15,929 bases of DNA from an uncultured Saprospiraceae bacterium (GTDB lineage Bacteria > Bacteroidota > Bacteroidia > Chitinophagales > Saprospiraceae). Position 1 is the stretch's first letter. The number at the start of each line of letters is the position of its first letter. This document shows, piece by piece, positions 7,490 to 14,027 of the stretch. Below the pieces are notes generated by a model. The model was not told where the DNA came from and searched no databases. It saw only the letters and a program-made list of their open reading frames with translations. The DNA lies in contig CALGLS010000421.1 in NCBI GenBank assembly GCA_937959375.1, forward strand, positions 1-15,929, given 5' to 3'. Position numbers and translations under genes: made by a program.

Positions 7490-7643
7490 GAGCATGTTTA
7501 AATTTAGTTTTCTATGAAAATCAAGAGTTTATGGTTCTCGCTAACAATTTTTTAATGAGTTTAGCGAGCTAACTGAATTCTAAAATTGGACGCGAGGTTC
7601 ATAAAACATTGATTTGCAATTAAATGGAAATTTGTACATGCTC
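7490..7643. mobile_element. 154-bp fold-back MITE with TTA target duplication
   Basis: The ends are inverted copies: GAGCATGTTTAAATTT at 7490-7505 and, read on the other strand from 7643, GAGCATGTACAAATTT. Similarity continues along both arms to the centre. Matching blocks include AAATCAA, TTTATG, CTCGC, CAATTTT and AAT, and an AGTTTAGC/GCTAACT core at about 7559-7575. The whole element can therefore fold into one long hairpin. It is flanked by TTA on both sides (7487-7489 and 7644-7646), a 3-base target duplication. It encodes nothing. GAG ends with a TNA duplication recall the IS1031 group of the IS5 family, an attribution from memory. Confidence 0.8.
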
Positions 7644-7696
7644 TTAGTTCTGAACATTACTTATAGCAGATTATTCGATTTTTACAGTAGCATTCT

Positions 7697-7704
7697 TAAC
7701 TTTG
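7697..7704 (+). promoter_or_regulatory. Bacteroidota -7 element of the fumarylacetoacetase gene
   Basis: TAACTTTG matches the TAnnTTTG consensus of primary sigma factor promoters in Bacteroidota exactly. It lies 25 bases before the ATG at 7730, leaving a short leader. No good TTG -33 element is seen at the usual distance. Confidence 0.6.
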
Positions 7705-7729
7705 TAGCTTACGCAAAAAAGATATTGAA

Positions 7730-9013
7730 ATGATAAAAGCAAACAATACGAATATAAAAACCTGGGTAGATATTCCAGCAGACACTGATTTTCCAATTCA
7801 AAATTTACCTTTCGGTGTTTACAAGGTAGAAGGGCAGGGACCACGCGTCTGTTCTGCACTTGGAGATCGAGTGATCGACTTACTTCGAATTTCTGAACTT
7901 GGATTTTTCTCAGACTTTGATATTCCGAAATCAGTTTTTGATAACCAATATATCAACGATTTTATGGCACTGGGTAAAGAAAAAACCAGAGCTGTTCGTG
8001 ATCGTTTATCTGATTTGTTTGATGCTGATGTTGATAAGTGGAACTCTCGTGAAATGGCAGCCCATATTTTACGACCTATGTCAGAAGTAGAAATGCTGTT
8101 GCCAATTCGTGTTGGTGATTACACCGATTTTTACTCAAGCATTGAGCATGCAACGAATATAGGAATAATGTTCCGTGGTATTGAAAATGCTTTAATGCCA
8201 AACTGGCGCCATCTACCTGTTGGTTATCATGGACGTGCTTCGTCTATCGTTGTTTCGGGGACACCGATACATCGACCAATGGGGCAGCAAAAACCTGCGG
8301 ATGGACCTCCAGTTTATGGCCCTTGTCGTTTGTTGGATTTTGAGTTGGAGATGGGTTTTGTAATTGGAAAAGAAACACCTTTGGGAGAACCTGTTCCTGT
8401 AAAAGATGCAGAAGATTATATTTTTGGTTTAATACTTTTCAATGATTGGTCGGCACGTGATATTCAGAAATGGGAGTATGTGCCACTTGGCCCTTTCTTG
8501 GGTAAAAATTTCGCGTCAACAGTTGCTCCTTGGGTGGTAAGTTTAGACGCACTTGAATCTGTTCGCGTAAGCGGACCAAAACAAGAACCAGAAGTGTTGC
8601 CATACCTTAAGTCAGAAGGCAAGAGAAATTATGATGTACAATTAGAAGTTAGAATTACGACTCCAGAAGGTTTAACCAAAACAGTTTCTGAGTCGAACTT
8701 CAAATATATGTATTGGAATATGTGCCAACAATTAGCACACCACACCGTCAATGGTTGCAACATAAAAGTTGGAGACATGTATGCATCCGGAACAATTAGT
8801 GGACCTGACCCTGGATCATATGGATCTATGCTGGAAATTTCTTGGCAAGGAACGAAATCCGTTGAAATGCCTGATGGAACTCAGCGAAAGTTTATTCAAG
8901 ACGGAGATACCGTGAGCATTCACGGTTGGGCTAATGCTGATGGAGTACGCATCGGTTTTGGTGAAGCAAGTGGAAAGATATTGCCTGCGCGCGAGCAACG
9001 TCATCAAGCGTAA
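7730..9013 (+). CDS. fahA: Fumarylacetoacetase (EC 3.7.1.2)
   Basis: This enzyme hydrolyses 4-fumarylacetoacetate to fumarate and acetoacetate, the last step of tyrosine/homogentisate breakdown in the cytosol. The 427 residues are full length for the family and align throughout with the animal enzyme. A small N-terminal SH3-like domain (about 1-120) precedes the FAH fold. Metal ligands correspond to D133 (DYTDFYSS), E205 and E207 (DFELEMG) and D239 (NDWSARD). Catalytic positions correspond to H140 (EHATN), R243, Q246 and K259 (LGPFLGKNF), with T355 in YASGTISGP. Other hallmarks are LPVGYHGRASSIVVSGTP and DIQKWEYVPLGPFLGK. The ATG at 7730 sits 25 bases after a consensus -7 element. No homogentisate dioxygenase or other tyrosine-degradation gene is in the window, so the pathway is presumably dispersed. 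Confidence 0.97.
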   Translation: MIKANNTNIKTWVDIPADTDFPIQNLPFGVYKVEGQGPRVCSALGDRVIDLLRISELGFFSDFDIPKSVFDNQYINDFMALGKEKTRAVRDRLSDLFDADVDKWNSREMAAHILRPMSEVEMLLPIRVGDYTDFYSSIEHATNIGIMFRGIENALMPNWRHLPVGYHGRASSIVVSGTPIHRPMGQQKPADGPPVYGPCRLLDFELEMGFVIGKETPLGEPVPVKDAEDYIFGLILFNDWSARDIQKWEYVPLGPFLGKNFASTVAPWVVSLDALESVRVSGPKQEPEVLPYLKSEGKRNYDVQLEVRITTPEGLTKTVSESNFKYMYWNMCQQLAHHTVNGCNIKVGDMYASGTISGPDPGSYGSMLEISWQGTKSVEMPDGTQRKFIQDGDTVSIHGWANADGVRIGFGEASGKILPAREQRHQA

Positions 9014-9018
9014 GGAAG

Positions 9019-9123
9019 AGTTTGGAGTTGGAAGATGGAGGTGGGAAGTGGGAAGTTTACTCGAGTGTGGGTGCCGCGCCTAACGAGAGACTTCCCATCT
9101 CCAACTCCCAACTCCCCACCCTC
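9019..9123. repeat. Purine/pyrimidine imperfect inverted repeat after fumarylacetoacetase
   Basis: A G/A-rich arm (about 9020-9063, built from GGAGTTGGAAGATGG and GTGGGAAG words) faces a C/T-rich arm (about 9084-9123, ACTTCCCATCTCCAACTCCC). The best paired core is GGGAAGTTTACTCG against CGAGAGACTTCCC, around a loop of about 20 bases containing GCCGCGCC. It begins six bases after the stop codon at 9013. It may serve as a transcript end or be a selfish palindromic repeat. Confidence 0.6.
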
Positions 9124-9161
9124 TAACACCCATAGAACATAAAAATCAGATAATATTCTAA

Positions 9162-9716
9162 ATGTCTAAGAACCGCATCAAAAGATATATCAAGAGCCTT
9201 CGGTCGTTTCGTCTTTGGCATCGATACTTGGGCCTCTCATTAGCCTTGCTGCTTTTGATTAGTTCTATAACAGGTGTTATGCTTGCCTGGAAAAAGAAAT
9301 TTGACATCATTCAACCTAGTACTCAAAAGGGTGAATCCAAAGAGCTACAGGATTGGAAGCCAATACATGAACTAGCAGACATTGCCTCCACGCATTTTTA
9401 CAAAACGCATCCAACACAAACAGACAATCCAATCGCACGACTTGACGTACGTCCCTCAAAAGGAATCGTAAAAGTATTTTATGAAAATGAATACTGGGAA
9501 GTACAAGTAGATGGCTCGAGCGGCAAAGTGCTTTCCGTTGCCCAACGTAATTCAGATTGGATTGAGTCTATTCACGATGGCTCCATTATCAGCGATTTAT
9601 TCAAACTCATTTCGATGAACCTATTGGGATTTGGTTTGGTACTCTTGTTGTCGTCAGGAGTGTGGCTGTGGTATGGGCCGGGTTTGATACGGAAGTGGAA
9701 GAAGCGGAAGAGTTAG
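9162..9716 (+). CDS. Short PepSY / PepSY-associated transmembrane helix protein
   Basis: The 184-residue inner-membrane protein has two membrane segments (about 23-42, GLSLALLLLISSITGVMLAW; and about 150-171, LLGFGLVLLLSSGVWLW). Between them is a periplasmic PepSY-like domain (about 66-128). The opening FRLWHRYLGL, the IHDGS motif at about 137-141 and the closing SGVWLWYGP are typical of PepSY_TM proteins. Those are often linked to iron uptake or flavin/ferric reduction; this two-helix form is the short version. It starts at the ATG at 9162, 148 bases after fumarylacetoacetase, with an inverted repeat between them, so co-transcription is uncertain. The substrate cannot be told. No iron-uptake gene is adjacent. 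Confidence 0.85.
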   Translation: MSKNRIKRYIKSLRSFRLWHRYLGLSLALLLLISSITGVMLAWKKKFDIIQPSTQKGESKELQDWKPIHELADIASTHFYKTHPTQTDNPIARLDVRPSKGIVKVFYENEYWEVQVDGSSGKVLSVAQRNSDWIESIHDGSIISDLFKLISMNLLGFGLVLLLSSGVWLWYGPGLIRKWKKRKS

Positions 9717-9869
9717 AATTAGAATGTTCCCGCGATATGCGAGTCCCAAGTTACGAAGGCCTAAAGATCAGTAAGCCTGTGCGGCTCGAAGAGACGTATG
9801 CATCGCGAAGCAAAGTAATTCCTGAGCTGAGTTAATAGGAATAGGAATATCCAACAGATGCAGACCTAC

Positions 9870-9973
9870 GAATTAGGGCAATTGAGTTTGAGTTTGAGTT
9901 TGAGTTTGAACTTTCATTCCGACTTCTACTTCACTGGAACTCTAACTGCCACTCTAACTCTAATTTCCCACCT
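9870..9973. repeat. TTGAGT hexamer array forming an inverted repeat with an ACTCTA arm
   Basis: Four perfect TTGAGT units plus a fifth variant (TTGAAC) fill 9882-9911. The arm at about 9934-9968 carries the complementary words AACTCTAACT and ACTCTAACTCTAATT, so a long imperfect hairpin is possible. The right arm runs up to the metalloprotease stop codon at 9974. The rest of the gap, 9717-9869, shows no gene; it has a weak CGCGAT inverted pair (about 9732 and 9801-9807). Confidence 0.6.
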
Positions 9974-11269
9974 CTACCTCAAAACAATCCGCTCCGTAAA
10001 CCGATGCTGCTCTCCAATAAACTTAACAAAATATACACCCGGCGTTAAACCACTCAAGTCAACTTTGTAACTTCTCATCGGGCCTTCGTAATGTGTAATA
10101 GGAACCACAAAAGAATGACTTAGTACATTTGTCACACGTATCTGGTAGTCAGTATCATTGTCTTTTTTTAGAACAACCTTCACAATGCCATCTGTTGGAT
10201 TTGGATAAGTCAATGCACGACTTCCACTTTTCACTTGTAGTGTTTTGACTCGAAGTGCCCGTCGATGTTTTTTTAGGACAAAACGCATCACATCGATTTG
10301 TTGGTTGGTAAAACTATTTTGGCAATCATGCTCAGAAAAATCCATGAAATTTTCAATCATGTCGGGTAAGTCATTGAAAACATCGCCACAAGTGTTTTTA
10401 GTTAAATCGCAGCTATCGAAACTTGGATCTTTCATGCTTGGAGTGTCTGATAAACCATCATCAAGAAAACATTGGTAGACACCAATCTCACTGTCACCCC
10501 AAGGATGACGAAGACCAAGGTAATGACCAACCTCATGTGTAAGCGTACGTCCTTTGAGAATGACTCGATCATTTGTATTGGTGCTAAAAACAGGTGGCGG
10601 TCCACCAAACGCTTTATAGTTGATTACGATACCGTCAACATCAGCAGAAGGTGCCTTCGACTCAATGGGCCAATTGTCAAGCTGAGAAGGTGGATAAGCA
10701 TAGCCAAAAATCAAATCACCAACAATTGGACAAACCCAAATATTGAGAAACTCACGAGTGTCCCAAGGATCGCTTCCTCCAAGTGCAGTAGACTTTACAT
10801 GGTCTGGAAAATTATAGGTCAAGGTACTGATATCGAAGTCAAGCTTAAATATTGTATCTGTACTAATCCAATTAATTTTAGCGAGTTGAAATTCTATTCC
10901 GGGATCACCAACCACTTCTTCAAATTCGATACGTACTTTTTCTGCATCTTCATTGAGTCGGCGAAAGTCCTTATTGAGTTGTACTAATTGTTCGTTGATT
11001 CGCTCTTCAGAAATGTATTCATCTGCATTGCTATACACAACGTGAACAACCACAGGAATTTGATAAATCTCAAAATCACGGGTTTTGGCTCCACTTGTTT
11101 GGGCAACAGCCCGCTGATAAATTTCATTGAAAGAAGCAAGAGAAGAAGCGTTTTGTGTACTACGGACATAGTTATCTTGACCACAATTAGCATGCGGCGC
11201 TAGTTGTGAAAAACCTATGTTAGAAAATAGCAATAGGAGAGTAAGGACGTGTAGTAGTCGTTTTCTCAT
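9974..11269 (-). CDS. Secreted M43-family zinc metalloprotease with type IX sorting domain
   Basis: The 431-residue product opens with a signal peptide (residues 1-22, ending GFSQ). Its catalytic domain has the extended metzincin zinc site HEVGHYLGLRH at 245-255: ligands H245, H249 and H255, catalytic E246. A Met-turn (ENFMDFS, M309) and cysteines at 267, 287, 294 and 316 follow, as in cytophagalysin/pappalysin relatives (M43B). The region VHVVYSNADEYISEERINEQLVQLN fits the family's N-terminal part. The last 80 residues are a Por secretion-system sorting domain, with YPNPTDG at 355-361, GLTPGVYFVKF, and a basic C-terminus ending RIVLR. The protein is therefore expected to cross the outer membrane by the type IX system and be released or anchored. 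Two TAnnTTTG matches lie 37-62 bases upstream. Confidence 0.93.
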   Translation of the reverse strand: MRKRLLHVLTLLLLFSNIGFSQLAPHANCGQDNYVRSTQNASSLASFNEIYQRAVAQTSGAKTRDFEIYQIPVVVHVVYSNADEYISEERINEQLVQLNKDFRRLNEDAEKVRIEFEEVVGDPGIEFQLAKINWISTDTIFKLDFDISTLTYNFPDHVKSTALGGSDPWDTREFLNIWVCPIVGDLIFGYAYPPSQLDNWPIESKAPSADVDGIVINYKAFGGPPPVFSTNTNDRVILKGRTLTHEVGHYLGLRHPWGDSEIGVYQCFLDDGLSDTPSMKDPSFDSCDLTKNTCGDVFNDLPDMIENFMDFSEHDCQNSFTNQQIDVMRFVLKKHRRALRVKTLQVKSGSRALTYPNPTDGIVKVVLKKDNDTDYQIRVTNVLSHSFVVPITHYEGPMRSYKVDLSGLTPGVYFVKFIGEQHRFTERIVLR

Positions 11270-11305
11270 CTATGTTAGTTAAGTGGGTACAGTATGCTTG
11301 TCGAA

Positions 11306-11331
11306 CAAAAATAGCAATAAAATCAAATATA
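11306..11331 (-). promoter_or_regulatory. Two candidate -7 elements for the metalloprotease gene
   Basis: On the minus strand TATTTTTG (11313-11306) and TATATTTG (11331-11324) both match TAnnTTTG exactly, 37 and 55 bases upstream of the ATG at 11269. Neither has a clear TTG at the standard -33 spacing, and AT-rich DNA makes chance matches likely. The nearer one is the better guess. Confidence 0.4.
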
Positions 11332-11370
11332 ATTGAATTTAATAGCAATGTTTTTATAATGTGTTTTGGT

Positions 11371-11765
11371 GAGGTCGCTTCGCTGAGAGACCGCTTCGCT
11401 GAGAGATCGCTACGCTGAGGGACTGCACTCGAACGTGGGAATGAGATCGCCTTCGTCTGAGAGATCGCTATGCTGAGAGATCGTGGCGGCGCTGCCACCA
11501 CTGAGAGATCGCTACGCTGAGGGACTGCACTCGAACGTGGGAATGAGATCGCCTTCGGCTGAGAGATCGCTATGCTGTCAGATCGTGGCGGCGCTGCCAC
11601 CACTGAGAGATCGCTACGCTGAGAGACTTTTCTTCTATCGCGGCTCTGCACGATTGTGTATCGCGTTCGAGTGCAGTCTCTCAGCCGCCTAGCGGCGATC
11701 TCTCAGTCGGAGCGAAGCAAACGACGATCTCTCAGCGCAGCGATCTGACAGCCGAAGGCGGTCTC
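11371..11765. repeat. 395-bp modular palindromic repeat array (GAGAGATCG modules)
   Basis: This sequence differs sharply in base content from its AT-rich surroundings. It is built of modules of the form GAGAGATCG + insert + CT. The inserts vary and many are self-complementary: CTACG, CTATG, GTGGC-GGCGCT-GCCAC and CCGCTAGGCGG. The left part repeats in direct orientation. The right part (from about 11664) carries the same modules inverted; for example ACTGCACTCGAACG at 11422-11435 and 11524-11537 reappears as its complement at 11664-11677. The ends are also inverted, GAGGTCGC on the left and GCGGTCTC on the right. The array ends two bases from the DUF2279 stop codon. Open frames inside it are by-products of the repeat. 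Confidence 0.85.
11399..11602 (+). repeat. Two tandem 102-bp copies within the modular array
   Basis: 11399-11500 and 11501-11602 are the same length and differ at only three positions by eye. A third copy starts at 11603 but diverges after about 20 bases. The near identity indicates a recent duplication by slippage or recombination. Because 102 is divisible by three, the reading frames across it stay open, which explains misleading ORFs. Confidence 0.9.
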
Positions 11766-11766
11766 A

Positions 11767-12762
11767 TTATTTAAGCCAATGCCACCGAAGCCCACCAGCC
11801 GTATTCACCTCCATAGCCGGAGCAGGAATCTTAATCGTATTGAGAAAAAAGAACAGCGTTTTTAAGAAAGGACGGTCTGTTTTTATTTTTGTAAAATCAA
11901 TGTCAGGGGATAAGAAGAATTGACGATAACGCGGGTAGAGGTCTGTATCTAAGACATACTCAATTTCACCGTCGGTCCAACTGTTTTCAAAACCACCAAA
12001 CATATTCTCAGCTCCGTAACCAACGGCGACGTTGAGCCATTTTGGAAACTTATGATTGTCATGTGGAATAAAAGAAGCGACATTGACAGAAGCCCAGTAG
12101 GTTTGTGAGTTGTAATCTTTGAGAATGCGTTCTACGATAGATTTTCCGTAAAGATTATCTGCTCGAGTATTTAGTGTAGTGGTGTTTTGTCCATCTTGAG
12201 AAGTGACAACAAAGTCAGGATAGCTTCGTGGAACAGAAGAAAATTTAAGTGAAATTCGTTGTTCCTGCCAAGCCATTTCTTGCCCAACAAAAGTTAGCGC
12301 CCCCAAAGTATTAAAGGCAATATCATGAGTGGAGAATCCCCATTTTTCTGAAAAGCCATCAAAAACTTCAACCGTCATTTGGTACATCATACCCAGGCCT
12401 GCTCCCAGCCACATAGCTCTGCGTCGAGGCATGCCTGTCCAACAAGCTGCTTGAAAAGACCAACGACTTTCGAAGTAGGTGGTATAGGTATGCCCTATTT
12501 TGTCCATGTCCTCCCATTCGCCAGCATCATTGAATAAGTGAAAACTGGAACGAGGAAAATCAGAATACCAAGCTTCGTTGAGCCCAATCACTGTAGCCGT
12601 GTAGACAGTGGCGCCACTTGCTGCCGCCAGCCAAAAACGCTTTTTATTTAGCGTATCAGAGGGCTGTAAAAACTTTAACTTAGGTGCTTCTTGAGCAAAA
12701 AGAAAAAAGGGAATAAGAAGCAATAGAAAGCAGTGCGTAATTTTTGTCTTTGTGATGTGCAT
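11767..12762 (-). CDS. DUF2279 family secreted/periplasmic protein
   Basis: The 331-residue product has a signal peptide (residues 1-24, hydrophobic CFLLLLIPFFLFAQ). It then carries the features I associate with DUF2279: RFWLAAASGATVYTATVIGL, NEAWYSDFPRSSFHLFND (about 62-79), EWEDMDKIGHTYTTYFESR (82-100) and, near 145, STHDIAFNTLGAL. Several segments (44-62, 115-130 and 150-163) are weakly hydrophobic, which fits association with the outer or inner membrane. The C-terminal half ends in RWHWLK. The biochemical role of the family is unknown to me. The stop codon lies two bases from the modular palindromic array, which may serve as the end of its transcript. The gene appears to be transcribed alone. 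Confidence 0.85.
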   Translation of the reverse strand: MHITKTKITHCFLLLLIPFFLFAQEAPKLKFLQPSDTLNKKRFWLAAASGATVYTATVIGLNEAWYSDFPRSSFHLFNDAGEWEDMDKIGHTYTTYFESRWSFQAACWTGMPRRRAMWLGAGLGMMYQMTVEVFDGFSEKWGFSTHDIAFNTLGALTFVGQEMAWQEQRISLKFSSVPRSYPDFVVTSQDGQNTTTLNTRADNLYGKSIVERILKDYNSQTYWASVNVASFIPHDNHKFPKWLNVAVGYGAENMFGGFENSWTDGEIEYVLDTDLYPRYRQFFLSPDIDFTKIKTDRPFLKTLFFFLNTIKIPAPAMEVNTAGGLRWHWLK

Positions 12763-13093
12763 TAAGCTTATGTGTTTGAGAAAAGATGCAAAAGAGCTAC
12801 AAAAGAGCTACAAGTACTTAGGCAAAATTATTAATTTTAAACAACTTCTTGGTTTTTATAGTTTGTAATTTAGGAATCATCAAGGCCAATTAAGATAAAA
12901 TATGTTACTTTTACAGGAATGAGCTTGGTGGTTGAAAAGATTAATTCAGGTACTTGTCTGGAAAACCAATTAGTTTATAGAAAAATAACAACTAACATAC
13001 TATTATATTGTTACTTGTTTAGAGAGAAGAAGTCTTATTTTATAGACATTACTTTTACAACTAGTAACAATTTCAACTAAAATTAAAAATATC
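12763..13093. other. Divergent intergenic region, no clear gene
   Basis: AT-rich spacer between the DUF2279 gene (-) and the prohibitin gene (+). It holds a tandem pair of CAAAAGAGCTA (12789-12810) close to the DUF2279 start. TTACTTTTACA occurs twice (12905-12915 and 13049-13059), perhaps as -7-like or regulatory sequence for the plus-strand gene. A 53-codon frame at 12919-13080 looks like random AT-rich translation, and I do not call it a gene. Confidence 0.4.
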
Positions 13094-13912
13094 ATGAAAC
13101 AAGGAAAGTTAATGACCATGGCTATATTGGCGTTTTTCGCGCTAATCTTCATTATTGGTCTATCTAACAGTTTATTTATTACCATTGATCCAGGGGAAAG
13201 AGCATTGCTCTTTAAGCGATTTGGAGGCGGTCTTCAAAAAGACAAAGTATATGGACAGGGATTTCATGTGATTGCTCCATGGAACCGGATGATCGTATAT
13301 GATGTACGTGTACAGGAAGCTTTTGAGCAAATGTCAGTACTATCCAAGAATGGTTTGACGATTGCAGTGGAATTATCTTACCGTTATCAGCCACTTGCAG
13401 AACAGATTGGTTATTTGCACAACGAAGTAGGACCGGGGTATTTGGAGCGAATCATCAAACCAGAGATACGGTCGGCTACTCGTGAAGTGATCGGTAAATA
13501 TCTTCCAGAAGAATTATACTCAACTAAACGGGAGGCCATCCAAGATGAAATCTTTCAACGTACTTCTGAAAGTGTAGCTAAAAAGTATTTGGACTTAGAT
13601 GCTGTTTTGATTCGTGAAGTTGCTTTGCCAGCAAAACTGAAAGAAGCGATTGAACAAAAACTAGAGGAAGAGCAGATGTCTTTCCAATATGAGTTTAAGC
13701 TAGACAGAGAACGTAAAGAAGCGGAACGTAAAATTATTGAAGCACAAGCGAAAGCGGATGCGAATAGAATTTTGAACGCTTCCTTGACCGATAAGATTCT
13801 ACAAGATAAAGGAATTGAAGCAACACTAGAATTAGCTCAATCTCCAAACTCTAAAGTAGTCATTGTAGGTGGACAAGAGAACGGAGGACTACCTCTGATT
13901 TTAGGTAACTAG
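13094..13912 (+). CDS. Prohibitin-family (SPFH/Band 7) membrane protein
   Basis: The 272-residue protein has a short N-terminus and one membrane anchor (about 8-28, MTMAILAFFALIFIIGLSNS). An SPFH domain follows (about 29-185), with IDPGERALLFKRFGG, GFHVIAPWNRMIVYDVRVQ and LPEELYSTKREAIQ. A charged coiled coil (about 180-225, KEAIEQKLEEEQ then EAERKIIEAQAKADA) and a C-terminal tail complete it. These match mitochondrial and bacterial prohibitins, which assemble into large membrane rings that organise lipids and regulate membrane proteases such as FtsH. No FtsH or NfeD partner is nearby. The gene is monocistronic: a strong intrinsic terminator starts 25 bases after the stop. The ATG at 13094 is the only start that keeps the anchor with its short basic N-terminus. 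Confidence 0.93.
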   Translation: MKQGKLMTMAILAFFALIFIIGLSNSLFITIDPGERALLFKRFGGGLQKDKVYGQGFHVIAPWNRMIVYDVRVQEAFEQMSVLSKNGLTIAVELSYRYQPLAEQIGYLHNEVGPGYLERIIKPEIRSATREVIGKYLPEELYSTKREAIQDEIFQRTSESVAKKYLDLDAVLIREVALPAKLKEAIEQKLEEEQMSFQYEFKLDRERKEAERKIIEAQAKADANRILNASLTDKILQDKGIEATLELAQSPNSKVVIVGGQENGGLPLILGN

Positions 13913-13936
13913 AATTAAGGCAAATACCTATTAGCG

Positions 13937-13979
13937 AAAGCCCGAACGTTGGTCATACAAGGTTCGGGCTTTTTCTTTT
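13937..13979 (+). terminator. Intrinsic terminator of the prohibitin gene
   Basis: AAAGCCCGAAC (13937-13947) pairs perfectly with GTTCGGGCTTT (13962-13972) around a 14-base loop, followed by TTCTTTT. The downstream convergent hydrolase gene ends at 14028. On the minus strand only a short T stretch follows the stem, so it works mainly in the plus direction. Confidence 0.92.
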
Positions 13980-14027
13980 GACTTGGCTTTCGCCAAAAAG
14001 AGAAAGTAAGTGTTTGTACTAAAGGTT

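Noticed and set aside
10472..10987. 171-codon plus-strand frame inside the metalloprotease gene
   Set aside because: It is opposite a gene with intact signal peptide, zinc site and sorting domain; its translation has no recognisable features.
11220..11651. 143-codon minus-strand frame with repeated SERSLSE- and SDLSVVAAPPRS-like text
   Set aside because: It lies across the modular palindromic array; the apparent protein repeats come from the 102-bp DNA duplication, which keeps frame. It also overlaps the metalloprotease start. The plus-strand frame 11483-11692 is the same artefact.
11371..11765. CRISPR array
   Set aside because: Constant words are only about 9-11 bases, inserts differ in length and are often self-complementary, half the array is inverted, and no cas gene is present.
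12919..13080. 53-codon plus-strand frame upstream of the prohibitin gene
   Set aside because: AT-rich, low-information translation with no domain or membrane segment. AGG before the ATG is the only support.
13981..14020. Small TTGGC-TTTC-GCCAA hairpin as terminator of the LACTB-like gene
   Set aside because: Only five base pairs and no T run after it on the minus strand.
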